A stretch of DNA of 64,000 bases from Lachnospiraceae bacterium JLR.KK002 (GCA_036941025.1 JAYMNP010000001.1:3516001-3580000), one strand, 5' to 3'; positions 1 through 12,284 are shown, counted from the first letter of the stretch. Made by a program: numbers and translations. Notes: a model not told the origin generated them from the sequence alone.

Positions 1-2808
<2,808 letters not shown>

Positions 2809-2843
2809 GGAATGTGTTGTGGATGCATAATGGAGGAAAACAG

Positions 2844-5474
2844 ATGGATGATAAAATATTCGACCGGATTGATGAGATTGACCTGAAAAAAACCATGGAA
2901 AAATCTTATATAGATTATGCCATGAGCGTTATTGCATCCCGTGCACTTCCGGATGTAAGAGACGGACTGAAACCGGTGCAGCGGCGTATTCTGTATTCCA
3001 TGATTGAACTGAATAACGGCCCTGACAAGCCTCACCGGAAATGTGCCCGTATCGTAGGTGATACCATGGGTAAATACCATCCCCACGGCGACAGCTCCAT
3101 TTACGGCGCACTGGTAAATATGGCCCAGGAATGGTCTACCCGCTATATGCTGGTGGACGGACATGGTAATTTCGGCTCTGTAGACGGAGACGGGGCGGCT
3201 GCCATGCGTTATACGGAAGCCCGCTTAAGTAAAATCTCCATGGAGATGCTGGCAGATATCAATAAAGATACCGTTGATTTCGGGCCGAACTTTGATGAGA
3301 CAGAAAAGGAACCCCTTGTACTTCCTTCCCGTTATCCCAATCTGTTAGTAAACGGAACTACGGGAATTGCAGTGGGAATGGCCACTAATATTCCTCCCCA
3401 CAACCTGCGGGAAGTGATTGGGGCGGTGGTTAAAATCATTGACAACCGGATTGAGGAAGACCGGGAAACGGAAATAGAAGAAATTCTGAAAATTGTAAAA
3501 GGGCCGGATTTTCCTACCGGCGGTATGATCCTTGGAACTTCCGGTATAGACCAGGCTTACCGGACCGGCCGGGGCAAGATAAAGGTACGGGCTGTTTCCG
3601 ATATTGAAGCCATGGCCAACGGTAAAAACCGCATTGTGGTGACGGAATTGCCCTATATGGTAAATAAAGCCAGGCTGATTGAGAAAATTGCGGATCTGGT
3701 CCGTGATAAAAAAGTGGACGGTATTACAGATTTGCGGGATGAGTCCAACCGGGAAGGTATGCGGATTTGCATTGAACTGCGCCGGGATGTGAACCCAAAT
3801 GTAGTGTTAAATCAGCTTTACAAGCATACTCAGCTTCAGGATACTTTTGGCGTAATTATGCTTGCGCTGGTGGACAATCAGCCGAAAGTTCTGAATTTAA
3901 GCGATATGCTGGGCTACTATCTGAAACACCAGGAAGAGGTAGTGACCAGAAGGACCAGATATGAGCTGAACAAAGCGGAAGAACGGGCCCATATTTTACA
4001 GGGTCTGCTGACTGCACTGGATCATATAGACGAAGTTATCAGTATTATTCGTAACAGTGAAAATGTACAGCTTGCAAAAGCACGGCTGATTGAGAGATTT
4101 GCTTTTTCCGACGCGCAGGCTCAGGCAATCGTAGACATGCGTCTGCGGGCTCTGACCGGTCTGGAACGGGGCAAACTGGAAGCAGAATATAACCAGTTAA
4201 TGGATTTGATTCAGGAGTTAAAAGCAATTCTTGCAGACGAGAAAAAGCTCCTGGGTGTTATCCGGAAAGAAATTACAGCCATTTCCGATAAATTCGGTGA
4301 TGACAGAAGAACGTCCATTGGATTCGATGAGTATGATATTTCCATGGAGGATTTGATTCCTGTGTCCAATACGGTGATTACCATGACGAAACTTGGTTAC
4401 ATCAAGCGCATGAGCGTGGATAACTTCCGCAGCCAGAACCGGGGCGGCAAAGGGATTAAGGGCATGGAGACCATTGAAGACGATTACATAGAAGAACTGC
4501 TGATGACCACCACCCACCATTACCTGATGTTTTTTACCAATACCGGAAAAGTATACCGCATGAAGGCTTACGAGATACCGGAGGCAGGAAGGACAGCCAG
4601 GGGGACGGCCATTATCAATCTTCTGCAGCTTCAGCCGGGAGAAAAGATTACGGCGGTTATTCCCATCCGGGAATATAAGAACGACCATTTTCTGTTTATG
4701 GCCACCAAAAACGGAATTGTGAAGAAAACTCCTGTTACCGATTATGCCAATGTGCGTAAAAAAGGCCTTGCGGCTATTAATCTGCGGGAAGAAGATGAAC
4801 TGATTGAAGTAAAAATGACGGATAATACCAAAGATATGATACTGGTTACCAGATACGGCCAGTGTATCCGGTTCCATGAAACGGATGTGAGAAGTACCGG
4901 AAGGACTTCCATGGGCGTGATTGGCATGAACCTGTCCGACCGGGACGAAGTGGTGGGTATGCAGATGAATACTCAGGGTGAGTACCTGCTGATTGCTTCG
5001 GAAAAAGGTCTTGGAAAACTCACCAGAATGGAAGAATTTACACCTCAGAATCGGGGCGGCAAAGGAGTAAAATGTTATAAAATTACGGAAAAAACCGGAA
5101 ATATCGTAGGCGTGAAGGCTGTCAACCAGGAAAATGAAATTCTGATGATTACCACAGAAGGCATTATTATTCGCATGAAGGTGGAAGGTATTTCTGTTCT
5201 CGGCCGTGTAACTTCCGGTGTGAAACTGATGAACCTGTCGGAAGATATTACCGTTGCAAGTATTGCAAAAGTCCGGGAGGATCAGTCTTTGATGGAAAAT
5301 ACCGAAACGGACGAACTTCTCACAGAGGAAGAAGAACAGCTCAGCGCTGCCAGAGCAGAGGAAGCTGCCCGGAAAATGACTTCTCCGGCAGAAAATACGG
5401 AGACAGATGAAGAGCTGTTGCAGGAACTGCTGGAACGGGCGGAGGCTGATAAGGAAGAAGATATGGAAGAATAG
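2844..5474 (+). CDS. gyrA: DNA gyrase subunit A
   Basis: Breakage-reunion subunit of gyrase, 876 residues from the chosen ATG. That ATG is preceded by GGAGG at 2832-2836; an upstream in-frame start at 2814 would add ten non-conserved residues. The catalytic tyrosine is Tyr123 in [10 protein letters not shown]. The quinolone-determining region reads [12 protein letters not shown] (residues 79-90), with Ser84 at the usual first resistance position and Gly88 where E. coli has Asp87. The C-terminal beta-pinwheel contains the GyrA-box QNRGGKG and a second copy of the same motif. The protein ends in a long acidic Glu-rich tail, known in other GyrA proteins to tune supercoiling. Confidence 0.97.
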   Translation: MDDKIFDRIDEIDLKKTMEKSYIDYAMSVIASRALPDVRDGLKPVQRRILYSMIELNNGPDKPHRKCARIVGDTMGKYHPHGDSSIYGALVNMAQEWSTRYMLVDGHGNFGSVDGDGAAAMRYTEARLSKISMEMLADINKDTVDFGPNFDETEKEPLVLPSRYPNLLVNGTTGIAVGMATNIPPHNLREVIGAVVKIIDNRIEEDRETEIEEILKIVKGPDFPTGGMILGTSGIDQAYRTGRGKIKVRAVSDIEAMANGKNRIVVTELPYMVNKARLIEKIADLVRDKKVDGITDLRDESNREGMRICIELRRDVNPNVVLNQLYKHTQLQDTFGVIMLALVDNQPKVLNLSDMLGYYLKHQEEVVTRRTRYELNKAEERAHILQGLLTALDHIDEVISIIRNSENVQLAKARLIERFAFSDAQAQAIVDMRLRALTGLERGKLEAEYNQLMDLIQELKAILADEKKLLGVIRKEITAISDKFGDDRRTSIGFDEYDISMEDLIPVSNTVITMTKLGYIKRMSVDNFRSQNRGGKGIKGMETIEDDYIEELLMTTTHHYLMFFTNTGKVYRMKAYEIPEAGRTARGTAIINLLQLQPGEKITAVIPIREYKNDHFLFMATKNGIVKKTPVTDYANVRKKGLAAINLREEDELIEVKMTDNTKDMILVTRYGQCIRFHETDVRSTGRTSMGVIGMNLSDRDEVVGMQMNTQGEYLLIASEKGLGKLTRMEEFTPQNRGGKGVKCYKITEKTGNIVGVKAVNQENEILMITTEGIIIRMKVEGISVLGRVTSGVKLMNLSEDITVASIAKVREDQSLMENTETDELLTEEEEQLSAARAEEAARKMTSPAENTETDEELLQELLERAEADKEEDMEE

Positions 5475-5496
5475 AGAACATATTGCGCTGGCTGAA

Positions 5497-5536
5497 TGAT
5501 TATATACAGGCAATTGCCTGGTGATTATATAACAGG
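5497..5536. promoter_or_regulatory. Perfect palindrome flanked by short direct repeats
   Basis: A perfect 14-bp palindrome, CAGGCAATTGCCTG (5507-5520), is bracketed by two near-identical copies of TGATTATATA followed by (A)CAGG. It lies between gyrA and the first Uma2 gene, just upstream of that gene's ribosome binding site. It could be an operator or the scar of a small insertion; the sequence does not decide between them. Confidence 0.4.
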
Positions 5537-5550
5537 AAAGGAAAGATAAT

Positions 5551-6105
5551 ATGGGTCTGGCAGAATCCGAACGTAAAAAAGATGAAAAAATAAACGGCGT
5601 TATTTATGACATGTCGCCGTCGCCCGGATACAGACATTGTATTGTGAATGGCAATATATACAGAATCATAGGAAACGGTCTGAAAAACAGCATGTGTTTT
5701 GCATCCATGGAAAATCTGGATTTTAAATATCATCCGGAAGAAAACGACGATTATGTGTGCCCGGACATCATGATTGTCTGCGACCGAAAAAATTTAAAAG
5801 GCAGTGCATACAGCGGAACTCCCCGATTTATTGCTGAAACCTTAAGTAATGCAACAGCAAAAAGAGACAGGACAGAGAAAAAAGACATTTACGAAAAAGC
5901 GGGGGTAGAGGAGTACTGGATAGTATCTCCACAGGGTTCCGTGGAAATCTATTATCTGGAATCAGGAAACTATATTCTGGAGCAGAATTATATGCTCCAG
6001 AATGATAAAGAAGAGGAAGATTATAACGGAGATACGGAAATCTGTCTGAAGGCCTTTCCTCAGATAAAAATGACCCTTGGGGAGATTTTTGAAGGAATGG
6101 ATTAG
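5551..6105 (+). CDS. Uma2 family (DUF820) putative restriction endonuclease
   Basis: 184 residues with the Uma2/DUF820 fold, a PD-(D/E)XK nuclease-like family that is abundant but of largely unproven function. Visible family features are the acidic VCPDIMIVCDRK block (residues ~70-81), FIAETLSNATAKRD (residues ~91-104; the usual ExLSPxT becomes ETLSNAT) and the strong signature YEKAGVEEYWIVSP. AAAGGAAAG precedes the ATG. It is the only one of three adjacent Uma2 genes on the + strand and converges with the next one. The loss of Pro in the ExLSP motif is a small departure from the family. No partner methylase is present. Confidence 0.85.
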   Translation: MGLAESERKKDEKINGVIYDMSPSPGYRHCIVNGNIYRIIGNGLKNSMCFASMENLDFKYHPEENDDYVCPDIMIVCDRKNLKGSAYSGTPRFIAETLSNATAKRDRTEKKDIYEKAGVEEYWIVSPQGSVEIYYLESGNYILEQNYMLQNDKEEEDYNGDTEICLKAFPQIKMTLGEIFEGMD

Positions 6106-6120
6106 CAGCAGTTCAGCATT

Positions 6121-6663
6121 TTACAGTAAATCCGATATTCTGAGCTTCAGATTTGGGAATATTCCCACAGGTATTTCGTCTTCAAAAGAAAACAGTTCAG
6201 AATTTTCTTCTAAGCCAAAATAATAAACCTGCACCATACGTTTTACAGGATTTACAATCCAGTATTCCCGGACGCCTGCTGTACGGTATTTGAAAAGTTT
6301 TATCAGGTAATCTGTGCGGGTACTGCCTGGTGATACAATTTCAATAATCCAGTCGGGGGCTCCTTCACAGCCTCGGCTGGATATTTTATTCCTGTCACAT
6401 ATAACAGAAAGATCCGGTTCCACCCAGGTTTTGTCATCTGAATTTAAGTTTACGGCAAAGGGGGCCGGAATCACTTCACAGGAGCCATTGTTGGTTTTAA
6501 TGTGATGAAAAATGGCATAATGGAGTACACTTACCAGTTTCTGGTGGATAAAGTTAGGCGGGGCCATATCGAAAAGCTGCCCGTCAATCAGTTCTGCCTT
6601 CTGTCCTTCCGGCAGGTTCCAGTAGTCTTCGGATGTATAGATCTGTTTTTGAGGGAATGGCAT
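6121..6663 (-). CDS. Uma2 family (DUF820) putative restriction endonuclease
   Basis: 180 residues, a Uma2 family member with all expected blocks: the N-terminal SEDYWNLPEGQKAELIDGQ (start of the fold), WVEPDLSVICDRNK (metal-binding Asp), APDWIIEIVSPGS (the ExxSP motif) and YRTAGVREYWIVNP. It is encoded on the minus strand, 27 bp downstream of a similar minus-strand gene, so the pair probably forms a two-gene transcript and arose by duplication. Its stop codon is 15 bp from the stop of the convergent + strand Uma2 gene. The biological role of the family is not established. Confidence 0.87.
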   Translation of the reverse strand: MPFPQKQIYTSEDYWNLPEGQKAELIDGQLFDMAPPNFIHQKLVSVLHYAIFHHIKTNNGSCEVIPAPFAVNLNSDDKTWVEPDLSVICDRNKISSRGCEGAPDWIIEIVSPGSTRTDYLIKLFKYRTAGVREYWIVNPVKRMVQVYYFGLEENSELFSFEDEIPVGIFPNLKLRISDLL

Positions 6664-6689
6664 AAAATCACTTCCTTTCCTGTCACTTT

Positions 6690-7265
6690 TTATGAAAAAT
6701 TCATCAAATCTGAAATTTCAGAGAAGTTGATAAGTAAATCATCAAAAATATTGACTTTGATTGTGGAATCAAAAGAATACTGGACATTGAGTATGTTTTC
6801 TTCAAAATAATTGACGGTTACTGTTTTGCGGCGCGGGTCTGCAATCCAGTATTCCCGGACGCCGGCATTTTTGTAATAATACAGCTTACGGATGTAATCA
6901 TCTGCCGGATTACCGGGAGAAACAATTTCAATGATAAAATCAGGGGCTCCATTGCAGCGTTTTCCGTCCAGCTTATTTTTATCACATATAATCATAAGGT
7001 CTGGCTGAACAATGGTGAGAGGACTGTCGGACAGTTTTACGTCAAATGGAGCATGAAATACCCTGCAGGGGCTTTTTTTACTTTTAATATAGGAATTCAG
7101 TATGGTTGTCAGTTCCGTGGAAATTGCCTGATGTTCCTGGGAGGGGCCTTCCATGTAGTAAATCTGTCCGTCGAAGACTTCCGCCCGTATATTTTCCGGA
7201 AGAGATTCATATTCTTCCAGCGTAACAGTGGAAAGGTTGGATTGTAATGCCGGCATGGATAACAC
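6690..7265 (-). CDS. Uma2 family (DUF820) putative restriction endonuclease
   Basis: 191 residues, the third Uma2 protein in the cluster and clearly paralogous to the gene downstream of it. It shows SLPENIRAEVFDGQIYYMEG, IVQPDLMIICDKNKLDG, APDFIIEIVSPGNP and YKNAGVREYWIADP, the conserved acidic and ExxSP positions of the PD-(D/E)XK-like fold. A purine-rich ribosome binding site (AGGAAG, read on the minus strand) precedes its ATG. It is the first gene of the minus-strand pair and is divergent from the surface-protein array that starts to its right. Confidence 0.87.
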   Translation of the reverse strand: MLSMPALQSNLSTVTLEEYESLPENIRAEVFDGQIYYMEGPSQEHQAISTELTTILNSYIKSKKSPCRVFHAPFDVKLSDSPLTIVQPDLMIICDKNKLDGKRCNGAPDFIIEIVSPGNPADDYIRKLYYYKNAGVREYWIADPRRKTVTVNYFEENILNVQYSFDSTIKVNIFDDLLINFSEISDLMNFS

Positions 7266-7305
7266 TTCCTTTTTGATTTATTATAAACAGTTTACCATAA
7301 TGAAT

Positions 7306-7334
7306 TTGAATTATCCATGAAAAGTTGTTATAAT
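7306..7334 (+). promoter_or_regulatory. Sigma-A type promoter
   Basis: TTGAAT (7306-7311), a 17-bp spacer and TATAAT (7329-7334) match the housekeeping consensus closely. It reads into the short ORF at 7384, which has its own AAAGGCGGTG ribosome binding site. Confidence 0.65.
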
Positions 7335-7383
7335 CATATTGTAATGTGGCAGATAATAGACAGATATCAAAGGCGGTGATTTT

Positions 7384-7536
7384 ATGCCGGAAAAAGAAAT
7401 GATAAAAGTATCGGTAGAGGAATTTTCCAGGCTGCAGAATTATATGCTTGCTTCTGAAAAAGATTCTTTTCCTGTTCCTTGCATACTACCACAGCATTGG
7501 GAAGAGTGTGGATGTGGAGTGGAAGGAAGTATATAA
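7384..7536 (+). CDS. Short ORF fused to a degenerate surface-protein tail
   Basis: A 50-residue ORF beginning MPEKEMIKVSVEEFSRLQ, with a good promoter (7306-7334) and a ribosome binding site (AAAGGCGGTG, 6 bp before the ATG). The first ~27 residues look like the authentic N terminus of a helical protein that I do not recognise. The remainder is the remnant surface-protein tail (7463-7561) read out of frame, so the ORF ends early. It is best seen as the 5' end of a gene truncated by a deletion that joined it to the 3' end of a lost surface-protein copy. Whether the peptide is functional is unknown. Confidence 0.4.
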   Translation: MPEKEMIKVSVEEFSRLQNYMLASEKDSFPVPCILPQHWEECGCGVEGSI

Positions 7537-7561
7537 GGCAAAAAATGACTGTATGGTATAA
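7463..7561 (+). pseudogene. Remnant 3' end of a third sortase-type surface protein
   Basis: Read in the frame ending with TAA at 7559-7561, this stretch encodes ILFLFLAYYHSIGKSV followed by DVEWKEVYK. It is almost identical to the last 25 or so residues of the two intact giant surface proteins downstream (AYYHSIGKSVTVEWKEV in the first). No start or upstream homologous domain remains. It is therefore the surviving tail of an additional paralogue located immediately before the intact pair. Confidence 0.85.
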
Positions 7562-7562
7562 T
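7554..7562 (+). promoter_or_regulatory. Extended -10 promoter element
   Basis: TGGTATAAT (TG-N-TATAAT) at 7554-7562 overlaps the stop codon of the remnant tail and lies about 107 bp before the start of the first surface protein. There is no convincing -35 hexamer at the proper distance, which is compatible with an extended -10 promoter. Confidence 0.4.
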
Positions 7563-7668
7563 TTTCATAACTATTCAGAACTCCATGGAAATAGAAGGCC
7601 AGACAATTCAAATTTCCTGGAAAAGGGCTGAATTTCAGAATATTAACATAAGTGGGGTGTATGATGAA

Positions 7669-10600
7669 ATGAAAAGGACAAAAGAATTTTTTTCGAAAAA
7701 ATTACTACAATCCAAACGACATCCGGTTCGGCAGAAGCTGTTATCGGTTCTGCTCTGTGCCTGTCTGCTGCTGGTATCTCTGCCTGTGGAATATTATGGT
7801 TCTGAAGTGCAGGCGGAAGAAGCGGAACTTCCGGAAATTCAGGAAGCAGTACGAAAGCCTGATATGATACAGTCTGCTGATTTACCGGAGGAGCAGAAAG
7901 AGGATAAAAGTGCAGCAGATGAAAATACAGCGGAAAATATGGCCGGGAAAATATCGGACAGTGAAATATCTGATGTTGGAAGAAGCAAAGATGAGATAAG
8001 AAAGGATGATATAACAAAGGATGAATTAAAAGAGGATGGATTGAGAGAGGATGTGTTAAACCGGAAAGACGTCAGGATGATTGCGGGAGAAAATACGGAA
8101 TTATTCCGTGATTCCTCCGTACCTTCCTCAGATATTACAATCAGTGAAGACACCACATGGACGGGAGGTACTTTAAGTGAAGGCACCATTACCATAAACG
8201 AGGGAAAAACTCTGACTCTGACAGAAGAAGTAAATATTAATGGGAATGTGGTAATAGAAGGCGGCGGAACAATTGTTACCGGAGGTACGTCGGGGCTGGG
8301 AAGTTTTCATGTATTGAGCGCTGCACATAGTCTGACGATACGGAACATTACCATGGAACAGAGAATAGAAAATTCTGCGGACGTTATGGTATCTGTCAGA
8401 GAAGGGACTGTTATACTGGATGGATGTACCATTCAGAATTTCAGTAAAAGTTTTCTGAATGTGACAGGAGGAACATTAATTTCTGATCATACTTCGATAA
8501 AAAACTGTGAAAAACCGGTCAGTTTAAATGAAAGCAGTTATGCAGAATTCAATGGTTCCAGCATAACAGATTGTTCTGCATCTAATATGAACAGCGGTAT
8601 AATTTATATTGATAAAAGTGATGTGGAAATTAATGGTTCCAGCATAACAGGCTGTTCTGTAAGCGGTAAAGACCGCAGCGGCACCATTTATATGTGTGAA
8701 GGTAAACTGAATATCAATAACAGTACCATTGCAGACTGTTCCTCAAACGGTACCGGCGCTGCAATTTCCACCATGTATGGTGCCACCAATCATAATAAAG
8801 TTATCAATATCAGAGATACGGTAATTGAAGGATGTTACGGAGTATATAACGGCGCCATTGCGGTAGAGGGATGCACCCTGAATATTTACAGCGGTACATT
8901 TCAAAATAATCATGCAACTTCTGAAAAAGATCTTCCTCCTTCTCCTACAGGAGGCGGATTTCTTTATAATGATGAATCCACAGTAAATATTTATGGAGGA
9001 ACTTTTTCCGGAAACAGCGCTGCCGGTAAAGGAGGATGTATTCAACACAGTGGAGTAGATTCCCATACTAACATTTATGGAGGAGTTTTTTCCGGAAATA
9101 CATGCAGCAAAGAGGAATATAAAGGCAGCGGCGCAGTGGGAAACTGGTCTTATTTGTCCGACAGCAGCCTCACTTTATCCGGTAATGTGAAATTCACAGG
9201 AGATACGAAAGGTTCCGGAACAGACGGAATTTATCTGTATCCGCCTCAGAAGGTGTATGTCAGTTCAGAACTGACATATCCGGCAACTGTTTATCTGAAA
9301 GCTGAAAACAATTACGTGATTGCACATGGGAAGGGTGATTATACCCTTACAAAAAGAGATTTGAAGAAAATATTGTTTGTGGATACAGCCGGAGGAACAT
9401 GGTACAGTAAGCTGAATGAGGAGAAAAACCAGATTTATCTGACAAATGAAAAACCTGAGGATAAATTTATGGTATTTTATTACGGTGTGGACGGACTGAT
9501 AACAGATGATAAGGAATATGACCCTGGAGCTGATGTTACCGTTAAATCACCGGATGACTATCCAATTCCGGATAAAGATAACTTTCTGTACTGGTCTGCC
9601 CATGAAGATGGCTCAGAACCTCGTTATAACGGTGGTGAAACAATTACAAATATTCAGGATAACATCCACCTGTATGCTGTGTACAAAGAAAGAGAAAATA
9701 AAACCCTGACTGCAGATTTCTATTCCGGCGGTGCAGACCAGAAAAAAACAGTTGAGGTGGAAGTGGGCGGATATGACAAAGGCGGAACTGTTATCACACC
9801 GTTCCTGAAACCCATGTCAGGATGGACAGTTCTGGGCTGGAGTGAAGATACAAAGTTATATAATAAAACTATTGATGAAAATGCTGTGTGTACCCTGACA
9901 AAAGCAGAAACGGAATATTATGGTATTTATGAGAAAAATATTACGGTCTCCTATAAGGATGAAGAAGGAGGCAATACGCTGAAATCAGAAAAGGGGAAAC
10001 GATATGCCAATGTGCACGGTGAAATTACATATCAGGATCCGCAGTTTACCCTGGAGCCGGCTGTAAAGAAAGAAGGATATACCTTTGTAGAATGGAATAC
10101 GAAGCCGGACAGGTCAGGAAACGGTTACGGAGCGGGAAGCCTGGAAACTTTTGAGGAAGATACCGTACTATATCCCATTTTTCTGGAAAATGGAAAGAAG
10201 CAGTTTCTTGCAGATTTCTATTCCGGCGGTGCAGGTCAGAAAGTAACCATACCGAAAACCGTGGAGGAACATATTTTATCTGTTAATATAAATACTCCGG
10301 CTCTGCAGGATATGAATGGCTGGAGTCCTGTGGGATGGACTGCAGATATTTTTTCATTTACCGGAGATATTGAACCTGATTCCAATCTGACACTGGAACA
10401 GGAACATACCTCATATTATGGTATTTATCAGAAAAATGTGAAATTATCCTATGACGCCAACGGAGGAGGCACTGCACCTGATTCGGCAGAAAAATTATGT
10501 TATGCAAATGTTCATGAAGAAATCACATATCAGGCGCTTGAATTTGTCATTGGGGATATCAGTGACCGTCAGGGATATCTGTTCATGGGCTGGAATACCA

Positions 10601-12234
10601 GGGCAGATGGAACAGGAGAAATGTTTCAGCCCGGAACCAGCCGCATTCTGGACGGGAATACGAATCTTTATGCAATCTGGAAAGATGTTTCGGAAACGCC
10701 GGATGTGGCAGATTACCGTGTGGAATACTACTGCCAGAATCTGACAGGAGAGGAATACACCAGGATGGACGCAGACACAAAGCTGCTGGCCAATGTGACA
10801 GGGACGGAAGTGGAAGCCAGACAGAAGAAATATACCGGGTTTACCCTGAATCTCAGCCACCCTTCCGGGAAGCCGAAGGGAAAAGTGGAAGGTGACGGAA
10901 GCCTTGTGTTAAAGCTCTACTATGACAGAAACATCTATGAAGTGGACTTTAACCTGAACGGAGGGTACGGAACAGGGCCCGATACACAGAAAATCCGGTA
11001 CGGAGGCCTGTTGAAACTGGTATCCGACCCTGTTAAATCAGGATATAATTTCAAGGGCTGGTACATGGATAATGCAGGGTTGGATGGAGGCCTGTGGGAT
11101 TTTGGAAGTCCGGTGGAAAATAATACGGGAACTTTAAAAACCACCCTGTATGCAAAATGGGCGGATGAAACAGCTCCCGCCATGGGAGAAGCCTCTTTTA
11201 GCAAAACACACAAAAATCTGATGGAATGGCTGATTCAGAAAAAGAGCCTTGTGATTACAGTCCCGGTTACAGAAGAAGGCAGCGGCCTTGCCAGAGCGGA
11301 ATACCTGCTGATGGCGGAAGACGGGACAGAGCAGGACGGAGCGGCAGATATTACAGAGACGGGCGAACTTTCCGGCCAGATGACAGCATACGGAAGTTCC
11401 GCTTCCATTCTCCGTACAGTACAGTCAGAGGCGGAACGCGGCAGTTATGAGGCCAGAATTGCAATAGAAGAAGAATTTAAAGGAAAAGTTATGCTGACCT
11501 GCACGGATTATGCAGGAAACATATCTTCACAGAAAACCCTGACAGCGAAAGGCGGAGGAATCATACTGGAAGATAACGCGCCGGAAATCAGCTTTTCCGG
11601 TACAAAGGAAACTGCGGACGGAGCTCCCCTGAACATAGAAGTACAGGTGAAAGATAGTATAGATGATAATGTGACGGGAGGAATTTCCGGTATCTGTTAT
11701 CAGATAGATAAAGGGAAGAAAATTAATCTGCCGGAAGAAAAATTTACGGAAGAATTTGTGGAATCTTATGAATTTACCGTAAAGATTTCCGGGGAAGGAA
11801 AACATACCCTTCAGGTGGAAGCGGAGGACCATGCGGGGAATAAAAGCGAAGCAGAGATATCCCTTAAGATTAACGGGAAAAAGGACACGCCTGCGGGAGC
11901 ACCGGGAGACTCCGGAACAGACAGCGCCGGAAGAACGGGAAGGCCCCTGGGAGGAGAACCGAAAACGGGGGACAGCACACAGATACAGATCTGCGCCACC
12001 CTGGCCATGATAGCAGGATTCGGGTATCTTTTGCTGTACTTTGAAGGAGAGAACGGAATTACGGAGCAGGAGAAAGAGGAGATAATCTACCGTCTGGTGG
12101 AATGGGCGAAACAGGGAGGAAGAATCCGCAGGCTTCTTGGAGTGGCGGTGATTTTCCTGTTCCTGGCTTATTACCACAGTATCGGAAAGAGTGTAACTGT
12201 GGAGTGGAAAGAAGTGTATGTGAAGGAAAGTTAG
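7669..12234 (+). CDS. Giant sortase-type surface protein with beta-helix and InlB-type repeats (copy A)
   Basis: 1,521 residues from the ATG that matches the start of the paralogue (MKRTKE versus MKKTKE); an upstream in-frame start at 7585 has no paralogue support. A signal peptide has its hydrophobic core at residues 24-40, with likely cleavage near AEVQA-type residues 45-50. An acidic, Lys/Asp-rich linker follows, then a right-handed beta-helix region with repeated GGTFSGN-like turns (about 157-525), several InlB/Listeria-Bacteroides repeats (GWNTRADGTG type, about 600-1008), a MucBP-like segment (about 1013-1088), another InlB repeat, and two Ig-like domains (about 1168-1400). EPKTGD (residue 1430) is a sortase-like signal before a membrane segment. 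It is unusually followed by ~30 charged residues and a second hydrophobic segment (1490-1507). Probably a cell-wall adhesin. Confidence 0.85.
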   Translation: MKRTKEFFSKKLLQSKRHPVRQKLLSVLLCACLLLVSLPVEYYGSEVQAEEAELPEIQEAVRKPDMIQSADLPEEQKEDKSAADENTAENMAGKISDSEISDVGRSKDEIRKDDITKDELKEDGLREDVLNRKDVRMIAGENTELFRDSSVPSSDITISEDTTWTGGTLSEGTITINEGKTLTLTEEVNINGNVVIEGGGTIVTGGTSGLGSFHVLSAAHSLTIRNITMEQRIENSADVMVSVREGTVILDGCTIQNFSKSFLNVTGGTLISDHTSIKNCEKPVSLNESSYAEFNGSSITDCSASNMNSGIIYIDKSDVEINGSSITGCSVSGKDRSGTIYMCEGKLNINNSTIADCSSNGTGAAISTMYGATNHNKVINIRDTVIEGCYGVYNGAIAVEGCTLNIYSGTFQNNHATSEKDLPPSPTGGGFLYNDESTVNIYGGTFSGNSAAGKGGCIQHSGVDSHTNIYGGVFSGNTCSKEEYKGSGAVGNWSYLSDSSLTLSGNVKFTGDTKGSGTDGIYLYPPQKVYVSSELTYPATVYLKAENNYVIAHGKGDYTLTKRDLKKILFVDTAGGTWYSKLNEEKNQIYLTNEKPEDKFMVFYYGVDGLITDDKEYDPGADVTVKSPDDYPIPDKDNFLYWSAHEDGSEPRYNGGETITNIQDNIHLYAVYKERENKTLTADFYSGGADQKKTVEVEVGGYDKGGTVITPFLKPMSGWTVLGWSEDTKLYNKTIDENAVCTLTKAETEYYGIYEKNITVSYKDEEGGNTLKSEKGKRYANVHGEITYQDPQFTLEPAVKKEGYTFVEWNTKPDRSGNGYGAGSLETFEEDTVLYPIFLENGKKQFLADFYSGGAGQKVTIPKTVEEHILSVNINTPALQDMNGWSPVGWTADIFSFTGDIEPDSNLTLEQEHTSYYGIYQKNVKLSYDANGGGTAPDSAEKLCYANVHEEITYQALEFVIGDISDRQGYLFMGWNTRADGTGEMFQPGTSRILDGNTNLYAIWKDVSETPDVADYRVEYYCQNLTGEEYTRMDADTKLLANVTGTEVEARQKKYTGFTLNLSHPSGKPKGKVEGDGSLVLKLYYDRNIYEVDFNLNGGYGTGPDTQKIRYGGLLKLVSDPVKSGYNFKGWYMDNAGLDGGLWDFGSPVENNTGTLKTTLYAKWADETAPAMGEASFSKTHKNLMEWLIQKKSLVITVPVTEEGSGLARAEYLLMAEDGTEQDGAADITETGELSGQMTAYGSSASILRTVQSEAERGSYEARIAIEEEFKGKVMLTCTDYAGNISSQKTLTAKGGGIILEDNAPEISFSGTKETADGAPLNIEVQVKDSIDDNVTGGISGICYQIDKGKKINLPEEKFTEEFVESYEFTVKISGEGKHTLQVEAEDHAGNKSEAEISLKINGKKDTPAGAPGDSGTDSAGRTGRPLGGEPKTGDSTQIQICATLAMIAGFGYLLLYFEGENGITEQEKEEIIYRLVEWAKQGGRIRRLLGVAVIFLFLAYYHSIGKSVTVEWKEVYVKES
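10706..12225 (+). repeat. Long duplicated segment, copy 1 (surface-protein 3' half)
   Basis: The 3' third of surface-protein gene A matches 16453-17985 of gene B closely at DNA level. The MucBP/InlB part and the last ~450 bp are nearly identical, while the middle Ig-like part is more diverged. The patchy pattern suggests recent duplication or gene conversion. Confidence 0.85.
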
Positions 12235-12241
12235 AATATAT

Positions 12242-12284
12242 ATTCCCCGGCTGTATTGCAGTACAGCCGGGGAATTCGTTTTTT
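12242..12284 (+). terminator. Rho-independent terminator
   Basis: Perfect GC-rich hairpin (CCCCGGCTGTA / TACAGCCGGGG, 6-nt loop) followed by a run of T, directly after the stop of surface protein A. It shows that copy A and the downstream copy B are separate transcription units. Confidence 0.9.

Noticed and set aside
4218..5513. 431-codon open frame antisense to gyrA
   Set aside because: It lies wholly opposite the conserved gyrA coding sequence, has no family-like motifs and is rich in His/Phe/Cys, as expected for a complementary-strand shadow.
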